From an uncultured Paracoccaceae bacterium (GTDB lineage Bacteria > Pseudomonadota > Alphaproteobacteria > Rhodobacterales > Rhodobacteraceae): a DNA stretch of 64,000 nucleotides. Within the stretch, counting starts at the first letter, position 1, and each line of letters begins with the position of its first letter. Both the position numbers and the translations under genes were made by a program. The notes beneath the pieces were generated by a model. That model saw only the letters and a program-made list of their open reading frames with translations, was not told where the DNA came from and made no database searches. The stretch covers positions 124,001 to 188,000 of the forward strand of contig CANMYO010000002.1 of NCBI GenBank assembly GCA_947502145.1, given 5' to 3'. Shown here one piece after another: positions 7,896 to 16,642 of this stretch.

Positions 7896-10334
7896 CTATG
7901 CACCACGGACCCGTTTCAGATCAGGGTCATAAGGGCTGCGCGGGCTGACATGGGCCGGGACCATCCGCCCCAGCAGGTCAACTTCAACCGCTGTGCCCAT
8001 CGCGGTAAACCGGGGCTCAACAAAGGCGTAGGCAAGATTTGCACCGACGCGGTAACCCCAATCACCGGAAGTGACCGTGCCAATGACGCGCGCCCCGTCC
8101 ATCACCGAAGCGCCGCCATGCGCAGGGGCCACGTCGTCGGACAGGGTGAGGCTGACCAGCATCTTTTGCGGCCCTGCGGCAAGGCGCTCGGCCAACGCTG
8201 CCTTGCCGACAAATGCCGCCTTGTCCATCCGCACAAACCGGTCGATCCCGGTTTCAAAGGGGTCAAATTCGGTGAGGATGTCCGCCTTCCAGTGCAAGTA
8301 ACCCTTTTCCATCCGCATCGAGTCGACAGCACGTGCGCCAAAAAGTCCCATGTTCTGTGCAGCGCCCGCCTGACGCAGCGCGAGGTAGGCAGCATAAAGG
8401 CTGGCATTGGGGACGTGGATTTCATAGGCCAGCTCACCGGAAAAACTGACCGCCATCACCGTTGCAGGGGCAATGCCGATGTAACATTCGCGCACCGACA
8501 GCCAGGGGAAACCCTGTGCCGACCAATCGCCACGACTGACCGCCTGCATGACATGACGCGCCTTTGGCCCTGCCAGCACCAGGATCGTCTGATCATTGGT
8601 AAGCGCGCGCAGGTGCACGTCCTCTCCGGGTCGCAGATGGGCATGCAACCAATCCATATCATGTTGTTCCGCAGCGGCCGCTGACCCGAACCAGACCCGC
8701 GCGGGGCCGCGGTCCGAGGCCGGCAGATTGGCGACCGTCGCCTCGCATTTCAGCATGCCATTGCCATTCAGCAAATAGGCCAGCCCGACCCGGCCCGGCT
8801 TGCGGGGCAGGGTGCCGCAGATCATCCGGTCAAGAAATGTGTGGCAATCCGCGCCGGTCAGCTCAATCCGGTTGAACCCGTTCACCTCGCACAGGCCAAC
8901 GTGATTTTGCACCTTCGCAACTTCGGCACCGACGCAATCGAAACTCTCATCAAAGCGGAAACTGTGGGTGACCTCGAAATCGGGGTCTGGCTTGATGTAG
9001 TCCACCCGTTCCCAGCCATTGACCACGGTAAATTCGGCGCCTTCCGCCGCCAGAACCGGGGTCAGGGACGTGGTCTTTGCCATGCGCCCGGCGGGGCGGT
9101 GCTCATTGGGGAAATGAAACCGGAACTCGTTCTGATAATCCTCAACCGCCTTGCGCGCCGTCAGTTCGATATTGCAGTGACCAGCAAAGCGGCGCGGATC
9201 GATGACCCAGGTGTCGTAACAGGCCTCGCCGTAGACGATCTGTTGGGCCAGCAGCCATCCGTGACCGCCCCCTTCACCAAGCCCGGCGCGTAACCCGATG
9301 ATACAAAACGCATTTCGCTTACCCGGAATCGGTCCGACAAGCGGTGCTCCGTCAATCGTATAGGTGATTGGCCCGTTCACCACTGTGTGAATGCCAACTT
9401 CGGTCAGGGCGGGCATGCGTGCAAACGCGCCTTCCAGCACATCGGTGATCCGGTCCAGATCGTCAGGGCAAAGCGCGTTGACAAAATGCGGATCGATCCC
9501 GTCCATGCCCCAGGTCTTACACTCCTGCTCATAAAACCCCACAAGCAGTCCGTTCTTTTCCTGCCGGCAGTAATAGTCGCTGATCGGACAGCGCAGCAGT
9601 GGCATGCGGTGGCCCGCATCGCGGATCGCGGGAATCTCTTCGGTGACGAAATACTGATGCTCCATCGACATGACAGGGTGATGCACCCCCATCAACGCGC
9701 CAACTTCGTTCACGCGGTAGCCACAGGCGTTGACGACAATTTCCGCGCGGATGTCGCCCTTTTCGGTGTGCACCGTCCAACTGTCGTCCCGGTGCTGTGT
9801 CAGCGCGGTGACAGGCGTGTTGCGATAGATCTCGGCCCCGGCCTTGCGGGCGCGACGGGCCAGTGCCTGACACAGCTGAGCCGGGTCAATATCCCCATCA
9901 CTGGCATCCCAAAGGCCGCCCAGCAGGTTGTCGGTTGAGATGAGCGGATGACGGCGCGCGCATTCGGCGGCATCAAGCACTTCGAATTCAACACCCATGC
10001 CCCGCGCCATGGAGGCAAAATGGCGGTAGCCCTCCATCTGTTCTTCAGTATTGGCCAGCCGGATTCCACCATCACCGTGATTGTAGCTGACCGGGTAATC
10101 AGGATCGTCCCGCAACTCTTTGTAAAGGTTTATAGAATGACTCTTCAGCCCGACCATCGTCTGGGTCATCCCAAAGTTCGTGACCTGCGCCGCAGAATGC
10201 CATGTCGTGCCTGATGTCAGCTCATCGCGTTCCACCAGAACCACGTCGCTCCACCCCTCTCGGGTCAGGTGATACAGCGTCGAACATCCGGCAATACCGC
10301 CGCCAATGACCACCACTTTCGTTTCCGATTTCAT
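7896..10334 (-). CDS. FAD-dependent dimethylglycine/sarcosine dehydrogenase-like protein
   Basis: Predicted demethylating flavoenzyme of 812 residues that would oxidise an N-methyl amine (dimethylglycine, sarcosine or similar) and pass the C1 unit to tetrahydrofolate. The N-terminal DAO domain starts with VVVIGGGIAGCSTLYHL; SGTTWHSAAQVTNFG is the region where related enzymes attach FAD through His. The C-terminal 400 residues form FAO_M and GcvT/aminomethyltransferase folate-binding domains (RMEKGYLHWKADI, DWGYRVGANLAYAFV). Full length for the family. It is divergent from an MttB-family methyltransferase gene, consistent with stepwise demethylation of a betaine-like compound. It converges on mur with a 3-bp gap. 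Confidence 0.88.
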   Translation of the reverse strand: MKSETKVVVIGGGIAGCSTLYHLTREGWSDVVLVERDELTSGTTWHSAAQVTNFGMTQTMVGLKSHSINLYKELRDDPDYPVSYNHGDGGIRLANTEEQMEGYRHFASMARGMGVEFEVLDAAECARRHPLISTDNLLGGLWDASDGDIDPAQLCQALARRARKAGAEIYRNTPVTALTQHRDDSWTVHTEKGDIRAEIVVNACGYRVNEVGALMGVHHPVMSMEHQYFVTEEIPAIRDAGHRMPLLRCPISDYYCRQEKNGLLVGFYEQECKTWGMDGIDPHFVNALCPDDLDRITDVLEGAFARMPALTEVGIHTVVNGPITYTIDGAPLVGPIPGKRNAFCIIGLRAGLGEGGGHGWLLAQQIVYGEACYDTWVIDPRRFAGHCNIELTARKAVEDYQNEFRFHFPNEHRPAGRMAKTTSLTPVLAAEGAEFTVVNGWERVDYIKPDPDFEVTHSFRFDESFDCVGAEVAKVQNHVGLCEVNGFNRIELTGADCHTFLDRMICGTLPRKPGRVGLAYLLNGNGMLKCEATVANLPASDRGPARVWFGSAAAAEQHDMDWLHAHLRPGEDVHLRALTNDQTILVLAGPKARHVMQAVSRGDWSAQGFPWLSVRECYIGIAPATVMAVSFSGELAYEIHVPNASLYAAYLALRQAGAAQNMGLFGARAVDSMRMEKGYLHWKADILTEFDPFETGIDRFVRMDKAAFVGKAALAERLAAGPQKMLVSLTLSDDVAPAHGGASVMDGARVIGTVTSGDWGYRVGANLAYAFVEPRFTAMGTAVEVDLLGRMVPAHVSPRSPYDPDLKRVRGA

Positions 10335-10525
10335 GACATGGCCTTTCCTGCATCCGGGGTCGCGACGGGGTCAGCACAACGTGACACCGGGGGGCCGGTC
10401 AACACTGCGGGAATTGATCCGAGAAAATCGAATTTGAATTTCCCGATATGTGGAACCGACAGAATTGCATTGCCGCAGTGCCGCGGGCCGCATTTGCTGG
10501 GGAAAAGTCGTCGTTAGGTCAGGCC

Positions 10526-12052
10526 ATGTCAGACCCATCCTCAGCGCCCCGGCGGGCCGGTCGCCGTGCCCGACTTGCAAAGCGGGCGGCACCGCCAAAG
10601 GTTAACCCCGCGCCTGCGGGTCCGCCGGGTGGGCAATACCGCCCGCTTGACGATGCCGACTTGCGCAATATCTATCAGACGGCGCTGCGCCTGCTGGCGG
10701 AATTGGGCATGGGCGATGTGCCGGACAGGCTGGCAAATGACCTGATCGGTGCCGGTGCGCAGGATCGCGGTGATGGACGGTTGCGTTTGCCGCAACCGAT
10801 GGTCGAAGACGCGATCGCGCGGGCCGCAAAGCGCTTCACGCTGCACGGGCGCGACCCGGACAGGTCGATCGAGGTCGGCGGCGACAGTGTCTATTTCGGG
10901 ACCGGTGGTGCCGCGGTGAACACGCTGGACCTTGACAGCGGCCTTTACCGTCCATCGACGTTGGCGGATCTGCACAATTTTACCCGATTGCAGGACAGCC
11001 TGGACAACGTGGCGTGGTTCACCCGCTGTTGCATTGCCACCGATGTGCCCGATATGCGCGATCTTGATATCAACACGGCCTACGCGCTGATCAGGAACAC
11101 CAGCAAGCCGACCGCCACCGCCTTCACCATCGCCGACCATGTCGCCCCGATTGTCGCGATGCTGGATCTGGCGGCAGGCGGTGAAGGCCAGTTTGCCAAA
11201 CGCCCCTTCATGAAGGCGCATATCAGCCCGGTGATTTCGCCGATGCGCTTTGGCGGGGACGCGGTTGACGTGGTCTATGAATGCATCGCCCATAATATTC
11301 CGGTGTCATGTATCACGGCGGCTCAGGCGGGCGCGACCGCCCCGGCAACGCTGGCGGGGTTTCTGGCACAATCCTTGGCCGAAACGCTGGCCAGTCTGGT
11401 GATGGTCAACGTCATATCGCCCGGATACCCGATGGTGTTTTCAAACTGGCCGCTGGTGATTGATCTGCGCAGCGGTGCTTTTGCAGGCGGTGGGGGTGAA
11501 ACCACGCTCCTGAACGCCGCCTCGGCGCAATTGTCCAATTGGCTGGGCCTGCCGTCGGGGGTGGCCTGCTCGATGACGGATGCAAAGGCAATTGATGCGC
11601 AATATGGCGTTGAAAAGGGCATGACCAGCCTTGCCGCAGCGTTGGCCGGGGGCAATCTGATCTACGAAAGCTCTGGCATGACGGCGGCCCTGCTGGGTGT
11701 CAGCTTTGAAGCCTTCATACTGGACGATGAGATGCACAGCATGACCTATCGCGCGCTGCGCGGGGTTGAGGTCAGCGATGACACCCTGGGGTTTGATGCG
11801 ATCTGCGCGGCGATCCTGACGGATGGGCATTTTCTGGGCGCGGATCACACCTATCAGGCGATGGAGCGTGATTACTACTATCCGCAGATCGCCGATCGCG
11901 AACAGCCCCGCACATGGCAAGAGGCGGGCGCGCAGACCGCCTGGGACCGGGCCAGAGCCAAAGCGCGGCAGGTCCTGGCCGATTATCATCCCTGTTACAT
12001 TGATCCGGATGCAGACGCGGCGATCCGGGCGCAATTCAGGATTCTGGACTAG
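10526..12052 (+). CDS. Trimethylamine methyltransferase (MttB) family protein
   Basis: Member of the MttB superfamily, about 508 residues, starting at the ATG at 10526; an upstream in-frame extension from 10448 lacks conserved content. No in-frame amber codon is present, so this is a non-pyrrolysine homologue; characterised relatives demethylate glycine betaine and similar quaternary amines with a corrinoid protein. The first 40 residues are Arg/Ala/Pro-rich. Conserved TIM-barrel-like segments include SVYFGTGGAAVNTLD and VEKGMTSLAAALAGGN. No corrinoid protein or reactivase gene is visible nearby, so the methyl acceptor is unclear. It is divergent from the DMGDH-like gene and overlaps the LysR gene by 17 bp tail to tail. 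Confidence 0.85.
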   Translation: MSDPSSAPRRAGRRARLAKRAAPPKVNPAPAGPPGGQYRPLDDADLRNIYQTALRLLAELGMGDVPDRLANDLIGAGAQDRGDGRLRLPQPMVEDAIARAAKRFTLHGRDPDRSIEVGGDSVYFGTGGAAVNTLDLDSGLYRPSTLADLHNFTRLQDSLDNVAWFTRCCIATDVPDMRDLDINTAYALIRNTSKPTATAFTIADHVAPIVAMLDLAAGGEGQFAKRPFMKAHISPVISPMRFGGDAVDVVYECIAHNIPVSCITAAQAGATAPATLAGFLAQSLAETLASLVMVNVISPGYPMVFSNWPLVIDLRSGAFAGGGGETTLLNAASAQLSNWLGLPSGVACSMTDAKAIDAQYGVEKGMTSLAAALAGGNLIYESSGMTAALLGVSFEAFILDDEMHSMTYRALRGVEVSDDTLGFDAICAAILTDGHFLGADHTYQAMERDYYYPQIADREQPRTWQEAGAQTAWDRARAKARQVLADYHPCYIDPDADAAIRAQFRILD

Positions 12053-13022
12053 GGTCATCCTCGGGGATCAGCTGAAATCTTTCACGCAGCCAGGGGTAGG
12101 CCTCTGTTGCCGGGGTAATCGCGTGGGTGGCCAGCAGGTTGCGCATCGCCGAAGACACCAGACGCGCAACATTATGGGCCTGCGACTGGGCCACAAAGAT
12201 CGAAATCGTGCGGGCAAAATCCCGACGCGGGAAGGGCAACAGCGTGATCTGCGCCTGAAACCTGCGGGCGCGCATGTAATTACTGGGCGTCGTGATTGCC
12301 CAGCCGTTTCCCTGTGCAATCAGCGCCATGATCGACGAAGTGCTATCCAGTTCAAACGTGTGATCAAGCTTGAAACGCAGGCGGGTCAATTGGGCTTCGA
12401 CCATGCTGCCCATGATCTGGTTCCTGTTATAGCGCAGCAGTGGCAGGCCGCTGCGTCCGCTCACGTAATCCTCTGCTGATGCATCTGCTCCGGTCGGCAC
12501 CGCCAGCACAAAGGGGTCGCGCAGCAGCGGATATTCCGTAACCTGTTGCAGCGCGTATTGCGGCTGCATCGCAACGCCAAGGTCAAGATCGCGGTTACGC
12601 AGCAGGTCCAGAATGTCATGGCTGACGCGCGTATAATGGGTGAACCGGCACCGTGGCAGCGCGGCGGCCAGCATGCGTGTGATCTCTGGCCCGATGTCGT
12701 TCTCGAAATCTTCGATCATCGCAAATCGCAGCTGACGCAGGTTCATCGGGGATGACAACGTCAGCTCGGCCTGTGCCTTGTCAAGCAAGCTCATTGCCTC
12801 TTCGGTGTAGCGCAAAAACATCGTGCCCTGCATGGTCAGGACCATGGGCCTGCGCCCGTGATCCAGCAGCGCGACACCAACATGGTTTTCCAGCTGTTGG
12901 ATATGGTGCGATACGGTGCTGATCGACAGCCCTAGACGTTGCGCCGTGGTTTGCAACGATCCGGACTGCGCAACGGTACGAAAGACTTCAAGCCATTTGA
13001 GTGAAAGTTGCGGACGATTCAT
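12036..13022 (-). CDS. LysR-family transcriptional regulator
   Basis: 328-residue LysR-type regulator. The N-terminal winged helix (LKWLEVFRTVAQSGSLQTTAQRLGLSISTVSHHIQQLE) covers about residues 8-65 and a periplasmic-binding-protein-like effector domain follows. The coding region overlaps the 3' end of the MttB-family gene by 17 bp and starts 42 bp downstream of the fused ABC ATPase gene in the same orientation, so it may be cotranscribed with the transporter. A role in controlling the methylamine genes or the transporter is inferred from location only. Confidence 0.9.
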   Translation of the reverse strand: MNRPQLSLKWLEVFRTVAQSGSLQTTAQRLGLSISTVSHHIQQLENHVGVALLDHGRRPMVLTMQGTMFLRYTEEAMSLLDKAQAELTLSSPMNLRQLRFAMIEDFENDIGPEITRMLAAALPRCRFTHYTRVSHDILDLLRNRDLDLGVAMQPQYALQQVTEYPLLRDPFVLAVPTGADASAEDYVSGRSGLPLLRYNRNQIMGSMVEAQLTRLRFKLDHTFELDSTSSIMALIAQGNGWAITTPSNYMRARRFQAQITLLPFPRRDFARTISIFVAQSQAHNVARLVSSAMRNLLATHAITPATEAYPWLRERFQLIPEDDPSPES

Positions 13023-13064
13023 CGCCCGATGCTATGTCTGTTCCGAAGAAATCGAAAGTGCTGG

Positions 13065-14738
13065 TCACAATGTTGGTGTCAGAGACAGAAGCTCGCGACT
13101 GTAAGGGGCTGCTGGGGCTGTGAAAAAGGCCTCTGATTCAGAGGTTTCGACAACTTCGCCCCGTTGCAGCACCGTAACCCGGTCCGACATCTGCCGCACA
13201 ACCGCTAGGTTGTGGCTGACAAACAACATGGTCAGGCCAAAGCGGTCCTGCAGGTCTTTGAGCAGGTTCAGAATCTGCGCCTGAATTGACACATCCAATG
13301 CCGAAGTGGGCTCATCGCAGATCAGAAACCTTGGCCGGGCAAGCAGGGCGCGGGCAACGGCGATCCGCTGGCGCTGGCCACCGGAGAACTGATGCGGATA
13401 TTTGTCGATGGCATCGGGTTCCATGCCAACCATCTCCAACATGGCGGCACATAGCGCACGGCGTTTTGCCGCATCGTCTTCCAACCCGTACAGCCAGAGC
13501 GGTTCGCCCAGAACCGCGCCAATCCGGTGCCGCGCATTGAGGCTGGAATAGGGATCCTGAAAAATCATCTGAATCGTGCGCCGGGCAGCATCCTGTCGAC
13601 CGCGCTGGCGTGCCGGGGGAAGGGGGGCGCCGTCAAGCGTCATCGTTCCGTTGCTCGGTTGAACAAGACCCGTAATCACCTTTGCCAGCGTTGACTTGCC
13701 CGAACCGCTTTCGCCCACCAGCCCCATTACCGTGCCTTCGGCCACCTGCATCGATACGGAGTTGAGCGCGGTAAAAGATTCAGCGCGACGAAAAAGCGAG
13801 GTGCGCTGCCCGGCGAATTTGACGGTGATGTCCTTGACCTCAAGGTCCACCGGATTGGTCGTATCCCCGGCCAGCAACCATTTTTCGGCATCAACGCCAG
13901 CAACCAGCGGCGGGGCGGCCTCTTCGACTTCACTGGGCACCAGAAACCGGTCAAGTTTGCGATCAAGCCGCGGCACCGAGGCCAGCAACGCCTGCGTATA
14001 GGGATGCTGCGGGCTATCCAGCACCTGTGGCGTTGGGCCTGCCTCCATCACCCGCCCGCCGCGCAACACGGTGACCTGATCGGTGATCTGCTTGATCACG
14101 CCAATATCGTGGGTGATCAGGATAAAGGCGATCTTGCGATTGTCCGCCAGCTCGCGGATCAGGTCGAGCACTTTGGATTGTACTGCCACATCCAGCGCCG
14201 TGGTCGGTTCATCGGCAATGATCAGTTCGGGATTGGTGCAAAGCGCAAGCGCGATCACCACCCGTTGCCGCATGCCGCCCGAAAACTGATGTGGATAGGC
14301 AGTGATCCGATCGGCGGCATTGCGAATGCCAATCTCCTCAAGCAGCTCGATGGCCCGCGCCCGCGCGGCAGACGTTGTGATATCCTCATGCGCCTGCATC
14401 GTTTCGATCAGCTGATCCTCGATTGTCATCAGCGGATTCAGGCTGGTCTGCGGGTCTTGAAAGATCATTGAAATCCGCGCTCCGCGGATGGCATGGGCCG
14501 CATCCGGCGTCAGGCTGCGCAAATCCGTGTCACCCAGCACAAGGCGGCCGTTTGCCACATAACCGGGCGGTTGCAACAGACCGATCACGGCGGCGCCGAT
14601 GGTGGATTTGCCAGCACCGCTTTCGCCGACAAGTCCGTGAATCTCGCCCGGGGCGACGCGCAGAGAGACGTCTTGCACGGCAGTAAACTCGCCGTGGCGG
14701 GACGGAAACTTTACAGTCAGGTCCTGCACATCAAGCAT
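13065..14738 (-). CDS. Peptide-type ABC transporter, fused double ATPase (DppD-DppF fusion)
   Basis: Cytoplasmic ATPase with two complete nucleotide-binding domains in one 557-residue chain, where many systems use two proteins. Domain 1 (about residues 1-255) has [18 protein letters not shown] and [10 protein letters not shown]; domain 2 (about 290-557) has [18 protein letters not shown] and ICDEPTSALD. The start is set at 14738 (MLDVQDLTVKF), overlapping the permease stop as TGATG; the longer open frame upstream is antisense-like filler. It powers the adjacent DppB/DppC-type permeases. The substrate is unknown; peptides, nickel or modified amines are all possible for this family. Confidence 0.92.
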   Translation of the reverse strand: MLDVQDLTVKFPSRHGEFTAVQDVSLRVAPGEIHGLVGESGAGKSTIGAAVIGLLQPPGYVANGRLVLGDTDLRSLTPDAAHAIRGARISMIFQDPQTSLNPLMTIEDQLIETMQAHEDITTSAARARAIELLEEIGIRNAADRITAYPHQFSGGMRQRVVIALALCTNPELIIADEPTTALDVAVQSKVLDLIRELADNRKIAFILITHDIGVIKQITDQVTVLRGGRVMEAGPTPQVLDSPQHPYTQALLASVPRLDRKLDRFLVPSEVEEAAPPLVAGVDAEKWLLAGDTTNPVDLEVKDITVKFAGQRTSLFRRAESFTALNSVSMQVAEGTVMGLVGESGSGKSTLAKVITGLVQPSNGTMTLDGAPLPPARQRGRQDAARRTIQMIFQDPYSSLNARHRIGAVLGEPLWLYGLEDDAAKRRALCAAMLEMVGMEPDAIDKYPHQFSGGQRQRIAVARALLARPRFLICDEPTSALDVSIQAQILNLLKDLQDRFGLTMLFVSHNLAVVRQMSDRVTVLQRGEVVETSESEAFFTAPAAPYSRELLSLTPTL

Positions 14739-15643
14739 CAGTGCAGCCTCGGATTGAAGGCGTCGCGCAGAAAGTCGCCAAGAATGTTGATCGAAACCAC
14801 AAGGATCACCAGGAACAGCGTCGGCACCCACAAGATCCACCATTCGCCAGACAGCAGAAACCCCATGCCAATGCGGATCAACGTGCCAAGGCTGGGGCTA
14901 TCGGCTGGCAGGCCAATGCCAAGGAATGACAGCGTCGCCTCAAGCAGAATCGCGCTGGCAAGGTCCACGGTCATGATCACCAGTAGCGGCCCCATGATAT
15001 TGGGCAGGATATGCCACATCATCACCCGAAACGGGCGCTGGCCCATGATCATTGCCGCCTGCACATACTCCTTGTTCTTTTCAACGAAAACCGATGCCCG
15101 CGCGGTGCGGGCAAAGTTGACCCAAAGCGACAGGGCAATGGCAATCGTCAGCACGACAACGCGCAGATTCTCCAGCATGGAACTTGGCAGCACGCCCCGC
15201 GCAATCCCGTCAATCAGCAGGGCGGTCAGGATCGCCGGCAGGGCCAGTTGCACATCAGCGATGCGCATCACAATCGCATCAAACCGGCCACCGTAATAGC
15301 CTGCGGCAAGGCCGAGACCCACGCCCAGAACCGTGGCGATGATCATCGCCACTATGCCGATCAGCATCGACAGCCGCGCGCCGTAAAGTATGGACGAGAT
15401 CATATCACGTCCCTGATCATCCGTTCCCAGCCAGAACCGGGACGACCCGCCATCCTCCCAGGCTGGGGGCAGGAACCCGTCCATCAGGCTGAACGATGAC
15501 AGATCATAGGGGTTGGATTGCGCGATCCACGGCGCAAAGATCGCACCGCATAAGATCAACGCTGCGCAAAGCGCCGCAACAATCGCGGCGGGGCTGCGGC
15601 GGAACATCCAGAACGCGTCGGAATGCCAGATCCGTGCAAACAT
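14738..15643 (-). CDS. Peptide-type ABC transporter permease (DppC-like)
   Basis: Inner-membrane permease of 301 residues, BPD_transp_1 family with an OppC/DppC-type N-terminus. About six membrane helices are visible, with a periplasmic loop after the first helix containing RFWLGTDDQGRDMISSILYGAR, a hallmark of DppC proteins. The EAA-type loop reads KEYVQAAMIMGQRPFRVMMWHILPN. Start and stop codons touch the neighbouring transporter genes, placing it between DppB-like permease and the fused ATPase in one operon. Confidence 0.92.
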   Translation of the reverse strand: MFARIWHSDAFWMFRRSPAAIVAALCAALILCGAIFAPWIAQSNPYDLSSFSLMDGFLPPAWEDGGSSRFWLGTDDQGRDMISSILYGARLSMLIGIVAMIIATVLGVGLGLAAGYYGGRFDAIVMRIADVQLALPAILTALLIDGIARGVLPSSMLENLRVVVLTIAIALSLWVNFARTARASVFVEKNKEYVQAAMIMGQRPFRVMMWHILPNIMGPLLVIMTVDLASAILLEATLSFLGIGLPADSPSLGTLIRIGMGFLLSGEWWILWVPTLFLVILVVSINILGDFLRDAFNPRLH

Positions 15644-16617
15644 CAGGCGGCCTCTTTCACTCGCAGACGCGGGTCAATGGCAACGTAAAGCATGTCGACC
15701 ACAAGGTTTACGATCACAAAGAAAAAGGCGATGACCACAAGATAGACCCCCATCACGGGGATATCGACAAAGCGGATTGATTCAAGAAACAACAAGCCCA
15801 TGCCGGGCCATTGAAAGACGCTCTCGGTCACGATCGAAAACGCCACCACTCCGCCAAACTGCAGGCCAATGATGGTGATGACGGGCACCATCGTATTGGC
15901 CAGCGCATGTTTGAAATATAGCTGCCGGTATGGGACGCCACGTGCGGTAGCAAAGCGGATATAGTCCGACCGCAGGACTTCCATCATCTGGGCGCGCACC
16001 AGACGCATGGTCAGGGTTAACTGATACACCCCAAGCGTCATTGCGGGCAGGATCAGGGATCGCCAGCCATCAAGCGTCAGAAAAGAGGTGCTCCAACCGC
16101 CAAGGTCAACCGTGCCGTTTCGCCCGAAGGTCGGCAGCCACGCCAATTGCACACCAAAAAGGAAAATCAGAATGATGCCGATGACAAAGGTGGGGATCGA
16201 AACACCAACAAGGGTAACCAGCAGGATGGACTGGCTGACAAAACCGCGGGGCCGTAGCGCGGTGTAAATGCCGGCAGGGATACCCACCACAAGTGAAATC
16301 ACCAGCGCAAACGTGCCAAGCTCAAGTGTCGCGGGCAGCCGCTTGGCGATCATTTCGCCCACCGGTTCACGCGTGCGGTAGGAAAAGCCGAAATCGCCTT
16401 GCACAAGATCGCCCGTAAACCGGGCAAACTGAAAAATGAACGGATCGTTCAACCCCAATTCATCACGCAGGCGCTCGCGGTCCTCAACAGAGGTTTCCAC
16501 CCCGGTCATCTGGCTGACCGGGTCGCCAACAAAGCGGAACAGCGAAAAGGCAAGAAAGGCGACGGCCAGCATCACAAAGAAAGACTGCAAGAGCCGTTTC
16601 AGGATCAAATAGACCAT
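15643..16617 (-). CDS. Peptide-type ABC transporter permease (DppB-like)
   Basis: Inner-membrane permease of 324 residues. The DppB-type start MVYLILKRLLQSFFVMLAVAF is a single membrane anchor, followed by the periplasmic segment containing LGLNDPFIFQF and GDFGFSYRTREPV and then five further helices. The coupling loop contains YIRFATARGVPYRQLYFKHAL. It lies 25 bp after the substrate-binding protein gene and shares a base with the next gene. It forms the transmembrane pore with the DppC-like partner. Confidence 0.92.
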   Translation of the reverse strand: MVYLILKRLLQSFFVMLAVAFLAFSLFRFVGDPVSQMTGVETSVEDRERLRDELGLNDPFIFQFARFTGDLVQGDFGFSYRTREPVGEMIAKRLPATLELGTFALVISLVVGIPAGIYTALRPRGFVSQSILLVTLVGVSIPTFVIGIILIFLFGVQLAWLPTFGRNGTVDLGGWSTSFLTLDGWRSLILPAMTLGVYQLTLTMRLVRAQMMEVLRSDYIRFATARGVPYRQLYFKHALANTMVPVITIIGLQFGGVVAFSIVTESVFQWPGMGLLFLESIRFVDIPVMGVYLVVIAFFFVIVNLVVDMLYVAIDPRLRVKEAA

Positions 16618-16642
16618 CGCCCGTGCTTTCGTGCCCTGCGCC

